Source of the DNA: Actinomadura rupiterrae
Lineage (GTDB): Bacteria > Actinomycetota > Actinomycetes > Streptosporangiales > Streptosporangiaceae
Direction of reading: 5' to 3'
DNA: 64,000 bases
Assembly: GCF_024172125.1 (NCBI RefSeq)
Contig: NZ_JAMZEA010000013.1
Coordinates: 124,001-188,000, forward strand
Shown in pieces: positions 1 through 6,949 of the stretch. The translations under genes and the position numbers were made by a program. A model generated the notes under the pieces. It ran no database searches, was not told the origin of the DNA, and was given only the letters and a program-made list of their open reading frames with translations. Numbering within the stretch: the stretch's first letter is position 1; every line of letters starts with the position of its first letter.

Positions 1-463
1 CCCAGGTGCGTTCGGGGCCGGGCAGGGCGTCGAAGTCGATGGCGAACACCGTGGTGGCGGCGCGGTTCCAGGCCAGGATGTTGGTGTGGTGGCCGACCAG
101 GTAGGCGGGGTTGGGGTCGATGGCGTCCAGCAGTTGGCGCAGCCCGGGGCGTAGTTGGGGGCTGGGCGCTGCCGCCTCGGCAAGGGACGGGCGGGCCAGG
201 TTGTACAGGTGGGTGCGTTCGTCCTGGTCAAGTCGCAGTGCGGTGGCCACGGCGTCGATGACGGCGTCCGAAACGCCGTCCAGGCGTCCGCGCTCGAAGC
301 GGATGTAGTAGTCCACGCTGATCCCGGCCAGTTGCGCCAGCTCTTCACGGCGCAGGCCGGGGACCCGGCGCCGGGACCCGTAGGGGGTCAGCCCGACCTG
401 TTCGGGACGCAGCCGGGCCCGCCGCGACCGGAGAAATGCTGCTATCTGCGAGGTTTCACCCAC
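1..463 (-). CDS. XRE-family regulator with MmyB-like ligand domain, partial (C-terminus beyond window)
   Basis: The reverse strand reads from a GTG at 463 off the left edge with no stop, giving about 154 residues. An N-terminal helix-turn-helix carries RRVPGLRREELAQLAGISVD and YYIRFERGR, the signature of actinobacterial XRE regulators that precede a MmyB-like ligand-binding domain. That domain begins here with PAYLVGHHTNILAWNRAA. Family members often regulate an adjacent, divergently transcribed oxidoreductase or hydrolase, and the isochorismatase-like gene starts about 130 bp away in the opposite direction. The start is uncertain; a second in-frame GTG is not excluded. Target and ligand are unknown. 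Confidence 0.85.
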   Translation of the reverse strand, partial: MGETSQIAAFLRSRRARLRPEQVGLTPYGSRRRVPGLRREELAQLAGISVDYYIRFERGRLDGVSDAVIDAVATALRLDQDERTHLYNLARPSLAEAAAPSPQLRPGLRQLLDAIDPNPAYLVGHHTNILAWNRAATTVFAIDFDALPGPERTW

Positions 464-593
464 GATCGGCCATCTTAAAGGGGGTCTGCCGGACCCCGGG
501 TTGAACGCGGTCCTGGGTCGGGCTCCGGCGTCCCCCGAAGCTGGGGAGCGCAGCCGCCGCGAGACGTGGCGGACCGTCGAAAGGACACCTCCG

Positions 594-1201
594 ATGAACC
601 GCGCCCTGATCGTGATCGACGTGCAGCACGAGTACGTGACCGGCAAGCTGCCGATCGCCTACCCGCCGCTGGACGTGAGCCTTGCCAACATCGGCGCGGC
701 GATGGACGCCGCAACGCGGGCCGCGATCCCCGTGGTGGTGGTCCAGCAGGCCGCCCCGCCGACTCCCCCATCTTCGCCCGGAACAGCAGGGGCTTCGAGC
801 TGCACCCCACCGTCGCGCAACGGCCGTCCGACCTGCTGATCGAGAAGGCCCTGCCGTCCAGTTTCGCCGGGACGGGCCTTGCCGAGTGGCTCCTTGAGCG
901 CGGCGTGGACACCGTGGCCATCGCCGGCTACATGACGCAGAACTGCGACGAGTCCACCGCGCGGGACGCGGTCCACCGAGGGTTCGCGGTGGAGTTCCTG
1001 TCCGACGCCACCGGAACGCTGAAGCTGGCCAACCAGACCGGCAGCATCGAGGCCAAGGAACTGCACGAGGCCGTCCTGGTCGTGATGCAGTCCCGCTTCG
1101 CCGCGGTCGCCACCACCAAGGAGTGGATCGCGGCGATCGACAGCGGACCGGAGCTGGAGCGCTCGGGCATCTACGCCAGCACCACCGCCGCTCGTCCGTG
1201 A
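594..1201 (+). pseudogene. Isochorismatase-family cysteine hydrolase, interrupted by a 1-base frameshift
   Basis: ATG at 594 follows AAAGGA. The first frame gives MNRALIVIDVQHEYVTG, with the family's first catalytic Asp in VIDVQ, and runs to about 760. The continuation, SPIFARNSRGFELHPTV and then the nucleophile region GYMTQNCDESTARDA, is in another frame ending at TGA 1199-1201. Loss of one base (probably a G) near 757-761 explains the switch. Spliced, the protein is about 200 residues, normal for the family, with Asp, Lys and Cys all present. So either a recent mutation or a read error. The stop overlaps the next gene's GTG by four bases, implying translational coupling if the gene is intact in vivo. 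Confidence 0.8.
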
Positions 1202-1923
1202 CCGGCGCGGCCCTCCCCCACATCCCGGCGGGCCTGGACCTGTCGGCGGTGGCGGTCGGGGCGTCCGCCGGCGCCGCCTCGGCCGCCCGCCGCGCCGCCG
1301 CCGAGCACATCGACGTGATCGGCGTGGCGATCATCGGGATCGCCACCGGCCTGGGCGGCAGCATGCTGCGCGACCTGCTGCTCGGCCAGGTCCCGGCGGC
1401 GCTCCGCAGCGACCGCTACCTGCTCGTCGCCCTGGCCGCCGCGGCCGCCGGGATGGCGTTCGCGCACCTGGTCACCCGCGCCACCGCCGCGATCACGGTG
1501 CTGGACGCCGCGTCCATCGGCCTGTACCTGGCGCTGGGCATCGGCAAGGCCGACGACGCCGGGCTGCCGATCACCGCGTCGGTCCTGGTCGGCATCGCGG
1601 CCTGCACCGGCGGCGGCGTCCTCCGCGACGTCCTGCTGGGCGACCGGCTCGCGATCGTCCGCGTGGGCTCGTGGTACATCGCCTCAGCCCTCCCGGCCGC
1701 CGCGGTCTTCCTGGTCGTCCGGCACGGCACCGGCCCAGGCCTCGCCACCACCGCGACCACGATGACCGCCTTCACCCTGCGCATCCTGGCCTGGCACCGC
1801 TCATGGACGACCCCCCTCGCCAAACCCCTCAACATCGGCACTGCCCCAGACGCGCCGACCAGCTACTCACCAGCAATGAAGCAACCCGTTCCTGAGTACA
1901 CGGCGCGGCCCGATCGGAGGTGA
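1198..1923 (+). CDS. TRIC/UPF0126-type channel-like membrane protein
   Basis: 241 residues from GTG 1198, which overlaps the upstream stop as GTGA. The protein is almost entirely hydrophobic, with about seven predicted membrane segments and two internally repeated glycine-rich motifs, GIATGLGGSMLRDLLLG and IAACTGGGVLRDVLLGD. This inverted-repeat signature is typical of the bacterial TRIC/UPF0126 (YadS/YicG-like) family, which forms trimeric cation channels. The tail after about residue 200 is hydrophilic and not conserved-looking. The longer upstream reading is rejected because it runs through the hydrolase gene. Substrate is not evident. Confidence 0.85.
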   Translation: MTGAALPHIPAGLDLSAVAVGASAGAASAARRAAAEHIDVIGVAIIGIATGLGGSMLRDLLLGQVPAALRSDRYLLVALAAAAAGMAFAHLVTRATAAITVLDAASIGLYLALGIGKADDAGLPITASVLVGIAACTGGGVLRDVLLGDRLAIVRVGSWYIASALPAAAVFLVVRHGTGPGLATTATTMTAFTLRILAWHRSWTTPLAKPLNIGTAPDAPTSYSPAMKQPVPEYTARPDRR

Positions 1924-2011
1924 GCGCATTCGTGACGGGGCGGCCCTGAACGTGAAGGCCGCGGAAACGGGTGCCCTTCTGGCCGTCCTCGAAAACGCTT
2001 TGCCCGCACCA

Positions 2012-2046
2012 CGCGCGCAAATCCAGGTTCAAATCCCATGCGCGCG
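2012..2046 (+). other. Perfect inverted repeat enclosing a tRNA T-arm-like motif
   Basis: CGCGCGCA at 2012-2019 and TGCGCGCG at 2039-2046 are perfectly complementary and enclose 19 nt containing GGTTCAAATCC, the T-loop consensus of tRNAs. The T stem does not pair and no D- or anticodon arm is seen upstream, so this is not an intact tRNA. It may be the 3' end left by a recombination event at a tRNA gene, a T-arm mimic, or a chance hairpin. Confidence 0.35.
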
Positions 2047-2061
2047 ATCACCGAAGACGCC

Positions 2062-2350
2062 TCACGGGTGCGCCCGGCGGCGCCAGTAGGCGATGGTGAG
2101 AATGCCGAGCAGCGGGCCCCACAGGATCAGCGGTGCGTAAGTGGCGAGGGCCAGGGACGCCCTGCCAGTGGGGGTAGTCGACGGGGAACTCGCCGGGCAG
2201 CGGCCTCCCGGTGATCGTGCGGGCGGACAGGAAACCGACCGTCAGGGCGGTCCACAACACCGTCAGGATGAGGGTGCCCAGCGCGGCGGGGACAGCGCCG
2301 GCCGCGCGCGGCACCGTACGGCCTACCCCTCCAAGATCGCATCGGGGCAT
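2062..2350 (-). pseudogene. Small two-segment membrane protein with a frameshift
   Basis: ATG at 2350 is preceded by GGGAGGAG at good distance. The first frame encodes a membrane segment (ALGTLILTVLWTALTVGFL) and continues to about 2166 (FPVDYPHW). The second segment (ATYAPLILWGPLLGILTIA), followed by a basic end YWRRRAHP and TGA at 2062, lies in another frame. One extra base near 2160-2167 explains this. Repaired length is about 96 residues. The hydrophobic pattern, the basic cytoplasmic end and the ribosome site argue for a real gene. No family recognised. Confidence 0.6.
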
Positions 2351-2669
2351 CCCGCCGCTCCTCCCCCCGCCAGAGCGAGCCCCCTCCCCCGCACGAGCGA
2401 ACCGGCAGCCGCCACGCCTCATCGGCCTGGAAGACAGTAGGGGCGAGAGGCGCGTTGCCCCTCCCCCTTCAAGCAAGACGACACCGCGCTCACCCAACAC
2501 CCGCTTCACCGTTCTGGCCCTCATGGCGGGTGCTCGGGTGGCTGATCGGTCGGTGGACCGCCATGCGGGAGTTCGCCGGGCGGCGGCTTGCTTGCTGGGA
2601 GAGGGGCTGGCGGAGGGAGGGGTGGGCTGGTTGGGACGGTCGTCGTGAGGTGGGTGTTCGAGCAGGCCG
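2351..2669. other. Intergenic stretch with no convincing gene
   Basis: The short open frames here are arginine/proline-rich, lack ribosome sites and look like GC-driven shadows. A purine-rich segment (2560-2640) could be a run-through region between two genes that both read leftward. Nothing else seen. Confidence 0.5.
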
Positions 2670-3242
2670 TTATGCAGACGGAGGGAACGAGTCGAACCGC
2701 GGCGCTCCTGGCTCGGGTGGGAGCCGGGTGGCGCGGGCGGTGAAGCTGATGGCGTGGTACCAGCCGCACAGCATCAGTACATCGAGGATCTGTTCCGGGC
2801 TGAAGTGACCGCTGAGCCTGGCCCACAGTGTGTCGTCGAGGTCGTTGTCGTCATACAGGGCGTCGGCGGTGTCCAGAAGCAGCCGGTCGCGCTCGTCGCT
2901 CCAGCAGGGGTCGGCGCTGGAGCCATGGGTCAGGGAGGTGATCTGCTCGGCGGTCAGTGCGGCGCGGTCGGCGAAGCGGGCGATGTGGACGCCCCATTCG
3001 TACTCGCACCCGCACCGCGCGCAGGTGCGGTCGATGAGGATCTCCCGTTCCCGCAGGCCGAGGCCGAGGCGGCGGCTGAGCTGGTAGGAGCCCCAGCCGT
3101 GCAGCGCCCCGGCCAGCGGAAGGTTGCGAGCGAAGGTGCGGAACAGCGCGATCGGCTCCTCCTCACCGGGCATCATGCGCCGCAGCACCGCGGCGGCCTG
3201 CTCGGGATAGGGGGCCGACAGTGGGGCGATTCGGGCAGCCAT
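2670..3242 (-). CDS. Carboxymuconolactone decarboxylase-like (AhpD-fold) protein
   Basis: 190 residues from ATG 3242, with GGAGG 11 bases upstream. The CMD motif is present: a helix with RTCARCGCEYEWGVHIARFA, where the family's redox or acid/base residues lie (here CGCEYEW..H rather than CxxC..H). The length and the C-terminal ILDVLMLCGWYHAISFTAR helix fit CMD-family proteins of 180-190 aa. These proteins act as hydroperoxide reductases or lyases. It is divergent from an HxlR regulator across two palindromes, so it is probably that regulator's target. The longer upstream reading frame is rejected because it crosses the operators and the hxlR gene. Confidence 0.85.
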   Translation of the reverse strand: MAARIAPLSAPYPEQAAAVLRRMMPGEEEPIALFRTFARNLPLAGALHGWGSYQLSRRLGLGLREREILIDRTCARCGCEYEWGVHIARFADRAALTAEQITSLTHGSSADPCWSDERDRLLLDTADALYDDNDLDDTLWARLSGHFSPEQILDVLMLCGWYHAISFTARATRLPPEPGAPRFDSFPPSA

Positions 3243-3264
3243 GACGATGGGCACCTCCTGCAAG

Positions 3265-3320
3265 GTGCTTCGAATTTCGAAGCACCAGGGAGGAGGGTAG
3301 TGTTTCGAAATCCGAAGCAC
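3265..3320. promoter_or_regulatory. Paired palindromic operators between CMD-like gene and hxlR
   Basis: Positions 3265-3285 are GTGCTTCGAA-T-TTCGAAGCAC, a perfect palindrome with one central base (extendable to 3264-3286). A second, imperfect copy lies at 3300-3320 (GTGTTTCGAA then TCCGAAGCAC), 35 bp downstream. Both sit between the divergent starts at 3242 and 3349. Two similar palindromes in a regulator/target intergenic region are the expected binding site of the neighbouring HxlR dimer, controlling both directions. Confidence 0.85.
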
Positions 3321-3348
3321 CACCCCACCCGTGCCGAAGGACTCCCGG

Positions 3349-3726
3349 ATGACACCTCCACCCCGCCCGAACCGTCCCGTACGGGGTTCCAGCACCGGCC
3401 GTCCGCTCATGGCCGCCCTCGACCTGTTCGGCCGCCGGTGGATCCTGCGCATCCTGTGGGAACTGCGCGACGAACCGCTCGGTTTCCGGCCGCTGCAGCA
3501 GCGCTGCGACAACATGTCCTCCAGCGTCCTGCAGCAGCGCCTCACCGAGCTGCAGGAGACCTTGCTGGTCGAACGCGGCACCGACGGCGCCTACCGGCTG
3601 ACCGCCCTGGGCCGGGACGCCCATGTCGAACTCCGGGGCCTGGTCGCCTGGTCTGACCGCTGGGCGGCCGAACTCGGCAGCCGCGCCTCCGAACGGCCGG
3701 CCGCAGGCCCGCCGTCCTCGGCCTGA
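3349..3726 (+). CDS. HxlR-family transcriptional regulator
   Basis: 125 residues from ATG 3349 with GAAGGA seven bases upstream; a GTG at 3331 is a weaker alternative. The winged helix is typical of HxlR: ALDLFGRRWILRILWELRD, then FRPLQQRCDNMSSSVLQQRL for the recognition helix and YRLTALGRD for the wing. HxlR/DUF24 proteins are dimeric sensors of electrophiles, quinones or aldehydes. It most likely binds the twin palindromes immediately upstream and controls the divergent CMD-like gene. Confidence 0.9.
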   Translation: MTPPPRPNRPVRGSSTGRPLMAALDLFGRRWILRILWELRDEPLGFRPLQQRCDNMSSSVLQQRLTELQETLLVERGTDGAYRLTALGRDAHVELRGLVAWSDRWAAELGSRASERPAAGPPSSA

Positions 3727-3846
3727 TCCCATCCGTGGCGGAGTCAAGGCCGACGGGCAGCGGGCGGCCGCGAGCACCGCCCGCTGCTCGGCCGGTTCAG
3801 GGATAGTGCGTTGCCGCCCGCGCGAGCCCGAGCTGCGCGCCTGGCG

Positions 3847-3882
3847 TTGACAGGGCGATGTGTGAGTGGTTTATTACTCACA
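3847..3882 (+). promoter_or_regulatory. Promoter with overlapping palindromic operator (TetR-type)
   Basis: TTGACA at 3847-3852, a 17-base spacer and TTTATT at 3870-3875 form a plausible promoter. The palindrome TGTGAGT(3861)-N8-ACTCACA(3882) covers the -10. A related, imperfect site (AGTGAGTGGTTGACCACACA) recurs at 4058-4077. The layout suggests autoregulation of the degraded TetR gene that follows. Confidence 0.6.
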
Positions 3883-3893
3883 TTTCGACCTCA

Positions 3894-3995
3894 GTGTCCC
3901 GACGACAGCTCTCAACCGCCGAGGAACGCAGAAGGCCGTCTTGCAAGCGGTGGTCAGCGCTTTCGCCGAGCTGGGGTACTCCAGGTCGGGACATG
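3894..3995 (+). pseudogene. Relic of a TetR regulator N-terminus
   Basis: From GTG 3894 one frame gives SRRQLSTAEERRR; after a one-base shift the next gives AVLQAVVSAFAELGYSR. Together these match the first helix of a TetR DNA-binding domain (the usual ERRxAILxAAxxxFAERGY). Sequence after 3995 no longer resembles TetR. The gene is therefore frameshifted and truncated, although its palindromic operator upstream is intact. Confidence 0.55.
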
Positions 3996-4098
3996 GCGCC
4001 GTTCATGCACCGATGCCGCCCCCCCCCCTGACACCGGCGGCCCTTTTCGGGCCAATGAGTGAGTGGTTGACCACACATATTGGGTCGAAGGGGCGGCC

Positions 4099-4308
4099 AT
4101 GACGGCCCCTGCGACCCCGCTTCAACCGACACCGATCGAGGGCTACATCCGGATCGGCGAGACTCTCCAGGCCGACGAGGTCGCCAAGGACCTGGCCACC
4201 CTACCGGCCGACCCTCCACCGGCCCTTTCTGACGCCGAGCCCGACCGCCTCCGCACACGCCTCGCCGCACCCTGTAGCCACAGGGATGGGCGCCCTCCAG
4301 AGGCCTGA
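4099..4308 (+). CDS. Small hypothetical protein
   Basis: 69 residues from ATG 4099, with high-GC third positions in the first two thirds. The central segment IRIGETLQADEVAKDLATLP looks like real protein, while the C-terminus is Arg/Pro rich. No recognisable domain. It lies just after the second TGTGAGT-like site, so it could be the remaining target of the lost TetR regulator. It may equally be a remnant. Confidence 0.35.
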   Translation: MTAPATPLQPTPIEGYIRIGETLQADEVAKDLATLPADPPPALSDAEPDRLRTRLAAPCSHRDGRPPEA

Positions 4309-4603
4309 CCCACGTTCCGTGCATCCCGTCATGGCCCTGCGCCCCATCCACGCAGGAGGAGGGGGGCGGCTCCCGTGGAGGTCTACGGTCCGGTTCGTTC
4401 CTGAACCGTCGCCAGTGCACCTCGTAGGGGGGCGAGCCGTCCGCCGAGGTGACATGCTCGCGAGCCCCGATCCGGACCGCGATGCGCGCCCCGACGCCAC
4501 GACCGTCGAGGCCACCCGGTCGCTCTGGGCCGGTTGAGACCGATGGGGTCGGCTCACCGGCCGGGGGCGTGCAGGGCCTGCGGATCGTGCGGGTTCCGGC
4601 GCA
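4309..4603. other. Intergenic stretch, no gene recognised
   Basis: Short open frames occur on both strands but none has a ribosome site plus protein-like composition. No hairpin terminator was obvious. Confidence 0.4.
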
Positions 4604-5122
4604 TCACGCCGAGGGGGTGAGTGCGTCCTCCAGTGCCGCTCGCGCACCGCGCAGTGCGAGGCGGAGCTGGTCGGGTGCGCGGCGGACCTGGGCCAGCAGG
4701 AGGCCGCCCTGGATCGCGGCCATGGTGAGGTCGGCCAGCTCGGTCACGTCCACGTCCGGACGCAGCTCGCCCGACTCCTGCATCTTGCTCAGCCCCGAGA
4801 TGAGGGGGGCCTCCCAGTGCGCGAAAGCGTCCACGAACGCCTGCCGGGTGAGGTCGTCGTGGCCGCTGAGCTGGCTGGCCAGCGAGCCGATCGCGCAGCC
4901 GCCGACCGCGTCCTGGCGCGTTCCGTTGGCCACGATCGCCTCGAACCAGCGGTCGATGCCGGCCTGCGAGTCGACCCGCAGGAGCAGCGGTTCCTGCGCC
5001 GCCAGCACCTTGTCCACCGTGCAGTGGACCACGGAGCGGACGAGGTCGTCGCGGTCGTCGAAGTAGTGGTAGAGCTGGCTGCGGCCGACCCCGGCGGCGC
5101 GTTCGACGTCCTCCAGCGTCAC
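4604..5122 (-). pseudogene. TetR-family regulator lacking the first DNA-binding helix
   Basis: The frame opens after a TAG about 12 codons upstream of GTG 5122 and starts inside the DNA-binding domain: VTLEDVERAAGVGRSQLYHYF is the turn and recognition helix. The usual 25-35 preceding residues (helix 1) are missing from all frames upstream. The ligand domain is complete, with the GGCAIGSLASQLS and FAHWEAPLISGL segments typical of the AcrR/YxaF-like subgroup. So the 5' end was lost, apparently by a deletion between this gene and the hxlR gene ending at 5256. A protein without helix 1 should not bind DNA. Confidence 0.7.
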
Positions 5123-5255
5123 CGCCGACCATGTCCCTCCACCGGCCCACTACGGTGCAGCGGCACGCGGCCGCCATCGGTCTGGCCGCGCTGCTCGGTG
5201 CACTCGCGACGGCGCCGCCACTTGTGGTCCGGTTGGTGTCCGGGGGTGGGTGGGT

Positions 5256-5657
5256 TCAGTGGGTGGGTTCGGCGCGGGTGCGGTTCTGGCGGATCTCCTC
5301 GTGGTGGTCGGAGGCCCAGCCGATGAGCTGCTTGACGATGTCGAGCAGGCCCTGGCTGAGGTGGGTCAGGGAGTACTCGACCCGGGGCGGGACCTCGGCG
5401 TAGGCGGTCCGGGTGACCAGCCCGTCCTGGGTGAGCTGCCGCAGGGTGAGGCTGAGCATGCGCTGCGAGATGCCCGGGACGTTGCGCTGCAGGTCGGTGT
5501 ACCTCATGGGGCCGTCTTCGAGCAGAGCGATGATCAGCATGCTCCACTTGTCGCCGATCCGGTCCAGGATCTGGCGGATGAAGTCCATGTGCTCGGCCGG
5601 GATCGCGGCGCAGGGCCCGAAGCCGGCCGCCGGTACAGGTCCCGCCGCGTGCTCCAT
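5256..5657 (-). CDS. HxlR-family transcriptional regulator (divergent from azoreductase)
   Basis: 133 residues from ATG 5657; GAGAGGA lies nine bases before it, whereas the ATG at 5666 has almost no spacing. Winged-helix features: DRIGDKWSMLIIALLEDGPM, YTDLQRNVPGISQRMLSLTL and RVEYSLTHLSQGL. An N-terminal Cys (AGFGPCAAIPAEH) is present, and some HxlR proteins (YodB, HypR) sense quinones or diamide through a Cys near the N-terminus. Divergent from an azoreductase, the classic YodB-AzoR1 type pairing. Likely binds the direct repeats at 5733-5772. Confidence 0.9.
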   Translation of the reverse strand: MEHAAGPVPAAGFGPCAAIPAEHMDFIRQILDRIGDKWSMLIIALLEDGPMRYTDLQRNVPGISQRMLSLTLRQLTQDGLVTRTAYAEVPPRVEYSLTHLSQGLLDIVKQLIGWASDHHEEIRQNRTRAEPTH

Positions 5658-5732
5658 TACGCACATTCCTCTCCGTGACGCACAGCGAAGTGCCTTTTGT
5701 AAGCCCCTCAATACTGCCCTACCGTGAGGCTG

Positions 5733-5772
5733 CGAACAAAAAGTAGGAACCGTTACGAACGAAAAGTAGGAA
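5733..5772. promoter_or_regulatory. Direct-repeat operator upstream of azoreductase
   Basis: CGAACAAAAAGTAGGAA and CGAACGAAAAGTAGGAA repeat with a period of 23 bp, about two helical turns. They lie 25-65 bases before the azoreductase ATG and face the hxlR start at 5657. Two half-sites on the same face of the helix suit an HxlR dimer or pair of dimers. Confidence 0.75.
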
Positions 5773-5796
5773 TCGATCGAAAGGGGCCTCACAGCC

Positions 5797-6441
5797 ATGT
5801 CGTACCTGCTGCACATCGACTCCTCATCGATCGGCGAAGGCTCGGTCTCCCGCCAGGTCGCCCAGACGTTCCGCGATGTCTGGCGGGGGAAGGTCGTCCA
5901 CCGCGACCTTGCCGCAGTGCCGGTGCCGCACCTCAGCGCCGCGGGCATCACCGCCCGGGTCACCGATCCCGCCCAGCGCACCGCCGCGCAAGCGGAGGCC
6001 GCCGCCGTCCAGGACGAGCTGATCACCGAGTTCCTCGGCGCCGTCGCCTACCTGTTCACCGTGCCGATGTACAACCTCACGATGCCGTCGGTGTTCAAGG
6101 CGTGGCTCGACCAGATCCTCGTCGAGGGCCGCACCTTCGACCTCGGCGGCCCCTCGCCTGCTGCGGGCCGTCCGGCCGTGCTGATCTCCACGCGGGGCGG
6201 AGGCTACGGGCCCGGCACCCCCAAGCACGGCCTGGACTTCGTGGTGCCCGCGCTGGAGGCGGTGCTGGGCCACGAAGCCCTCCTCGGGTTGGACGTCACC
6301 ACCGTCACTCCCGAGCTGACCATGGCCCCGCACATTCCCGTCCTGGCTCCGCTGCTCCCCCTGCACGAGGCGTCCATGACCGAAGCCCATCAGCGGGTGC
6401 GCGGCCTTGCCACAAGCATCGCGGCACCGCCCGCTGCCTGA
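5797..6441 (+). CDS. azoR: FMN-dependent NADH-azoreductase
   Basis: 214 residues from ATG 5797 (AAAGGGG upstream). A flavodoxin-like fold is evident: MSYLLHIDSSSIGEGSVSR binds FMN phosphate, the VPMYNLTMPSVFKAWLD motif is diagnostic of AzoR/Fld_2 proteins, and STRGGGYGPGTP is the second flavin loop. The family reduces azo compounds and quinones by two electrons using NADH and serves in quinone detoxification. Regulated from the divergent hxlR through the direct repeats. Length is normal. Confidence 0.93.
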   Translation: MSYLLHIDSSSIGEGSVSRQVAQTFRDVWRGKVVHRDLAAVPVPHLSAAGITARVTDPAQRTAAQAEAAAVQDELITEFLGAVAYLFTVPMYNLTMPSVFKAWLDQILVEGRTFDLGGPSPAAGRPAVLISTRGGGYGPGTPKHGLDFVVPALEAVLGHEALLGLDVTTVTPELTMAPHIPVLAPLLPLHEASMTEAHQRVRGLATSIAAPPAA

Positions 6442-6444
6442 CCC

Positions 6445-6933
6445 TTATCCCGGCGGGAGGTCTACCGGTCCCCGGCGGCGGTCGGGCGCGGGTTCGGGCC
6501 AGAGGAGCAGGATCGGGCAGGGGGCGTGGTCGAGGACGAAGCGGCTGGGTGGGGTGAGGCTTTTCGGTCCAAGGTGGCTGCGGTCGCCGTCGCGGGTCAC
6601 TATGAGCAGGTCAGCGCCCTCGGCGGCGGCCAGGACGTGTTCCTCGGGGCGTCCGACACGTTGGATCTGGGTGCAGGGGCGGCCGAGTCGGTCGGCGGCG
6701 GCGCGGAGGAGTTGTTCGGCGGAGGTGGCGGCCAGGTTTTTCATGCGGGTTCCGGGGTCGCGTTCGGGACGTTGGCGGCCGAGGAGTCCGGCGTAGGCGC
6801 CGTGGGCGGCGTCCGCGGTGTCGGGGTCGGTGATGTGGAGCAGCACGATGTCGGCGTCCTGCGGGGTGCGGGTGCGGGCGGCGTCGATGGCCGCGGACCA
6901 GATGCCTTCGACGATCCAGACGATGACGGCCAT
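6445..6933 (-). CDS. Universal stress protein (UspA) domain protein
   Basis: 162 residues. The alpha/beta fold starts with VIVWIVEGIWSAAIDAA and DADIVLLHITD and ends with DLLIVTRDGDRSHLGPKSL followed by FVLDHAPCPILLLWP. The final motif corresponds to the Usp nucleotide loop, but the usual G-x2-G-x9-G-S/T is changed to DGDRSHLGPKSL, so ATP binding is doubtful. It starts 16 bases after the transporter gene ends and is probably co-transcribed with it. Confidence 0.85.
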   Translation of the reverse strand: MAVIVWIVEGIWSAAIDAARTRTPQDADIVLLHITDPDTADAAHGAYAGLLGRQRPERDPGTRMKNLAATSAEQLLRAAADRLGRPCTQIQRVGRPEEHVLAAAEGADLLIVTRDGDRSHLGPKSLTPPSRFVLDHAPCPILLLWPEPAPDRRRGPVDLPPG

Positions 6934-6949
6934 CGGTCTCGGTCTCCTC

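Noticed and set aside
1970..2046. Functional tRNA gene
   Set aside because: Only a T-loop-like motif is present; T stem does not pair and the other arms are absent.
2670..3581. Longer CMD-like protein starting upstream of 3242
   Set aside because: The extension runs through the palindromic operators and the hxlR gene and is not protein-like; ATG 3242 has a ribosome site.
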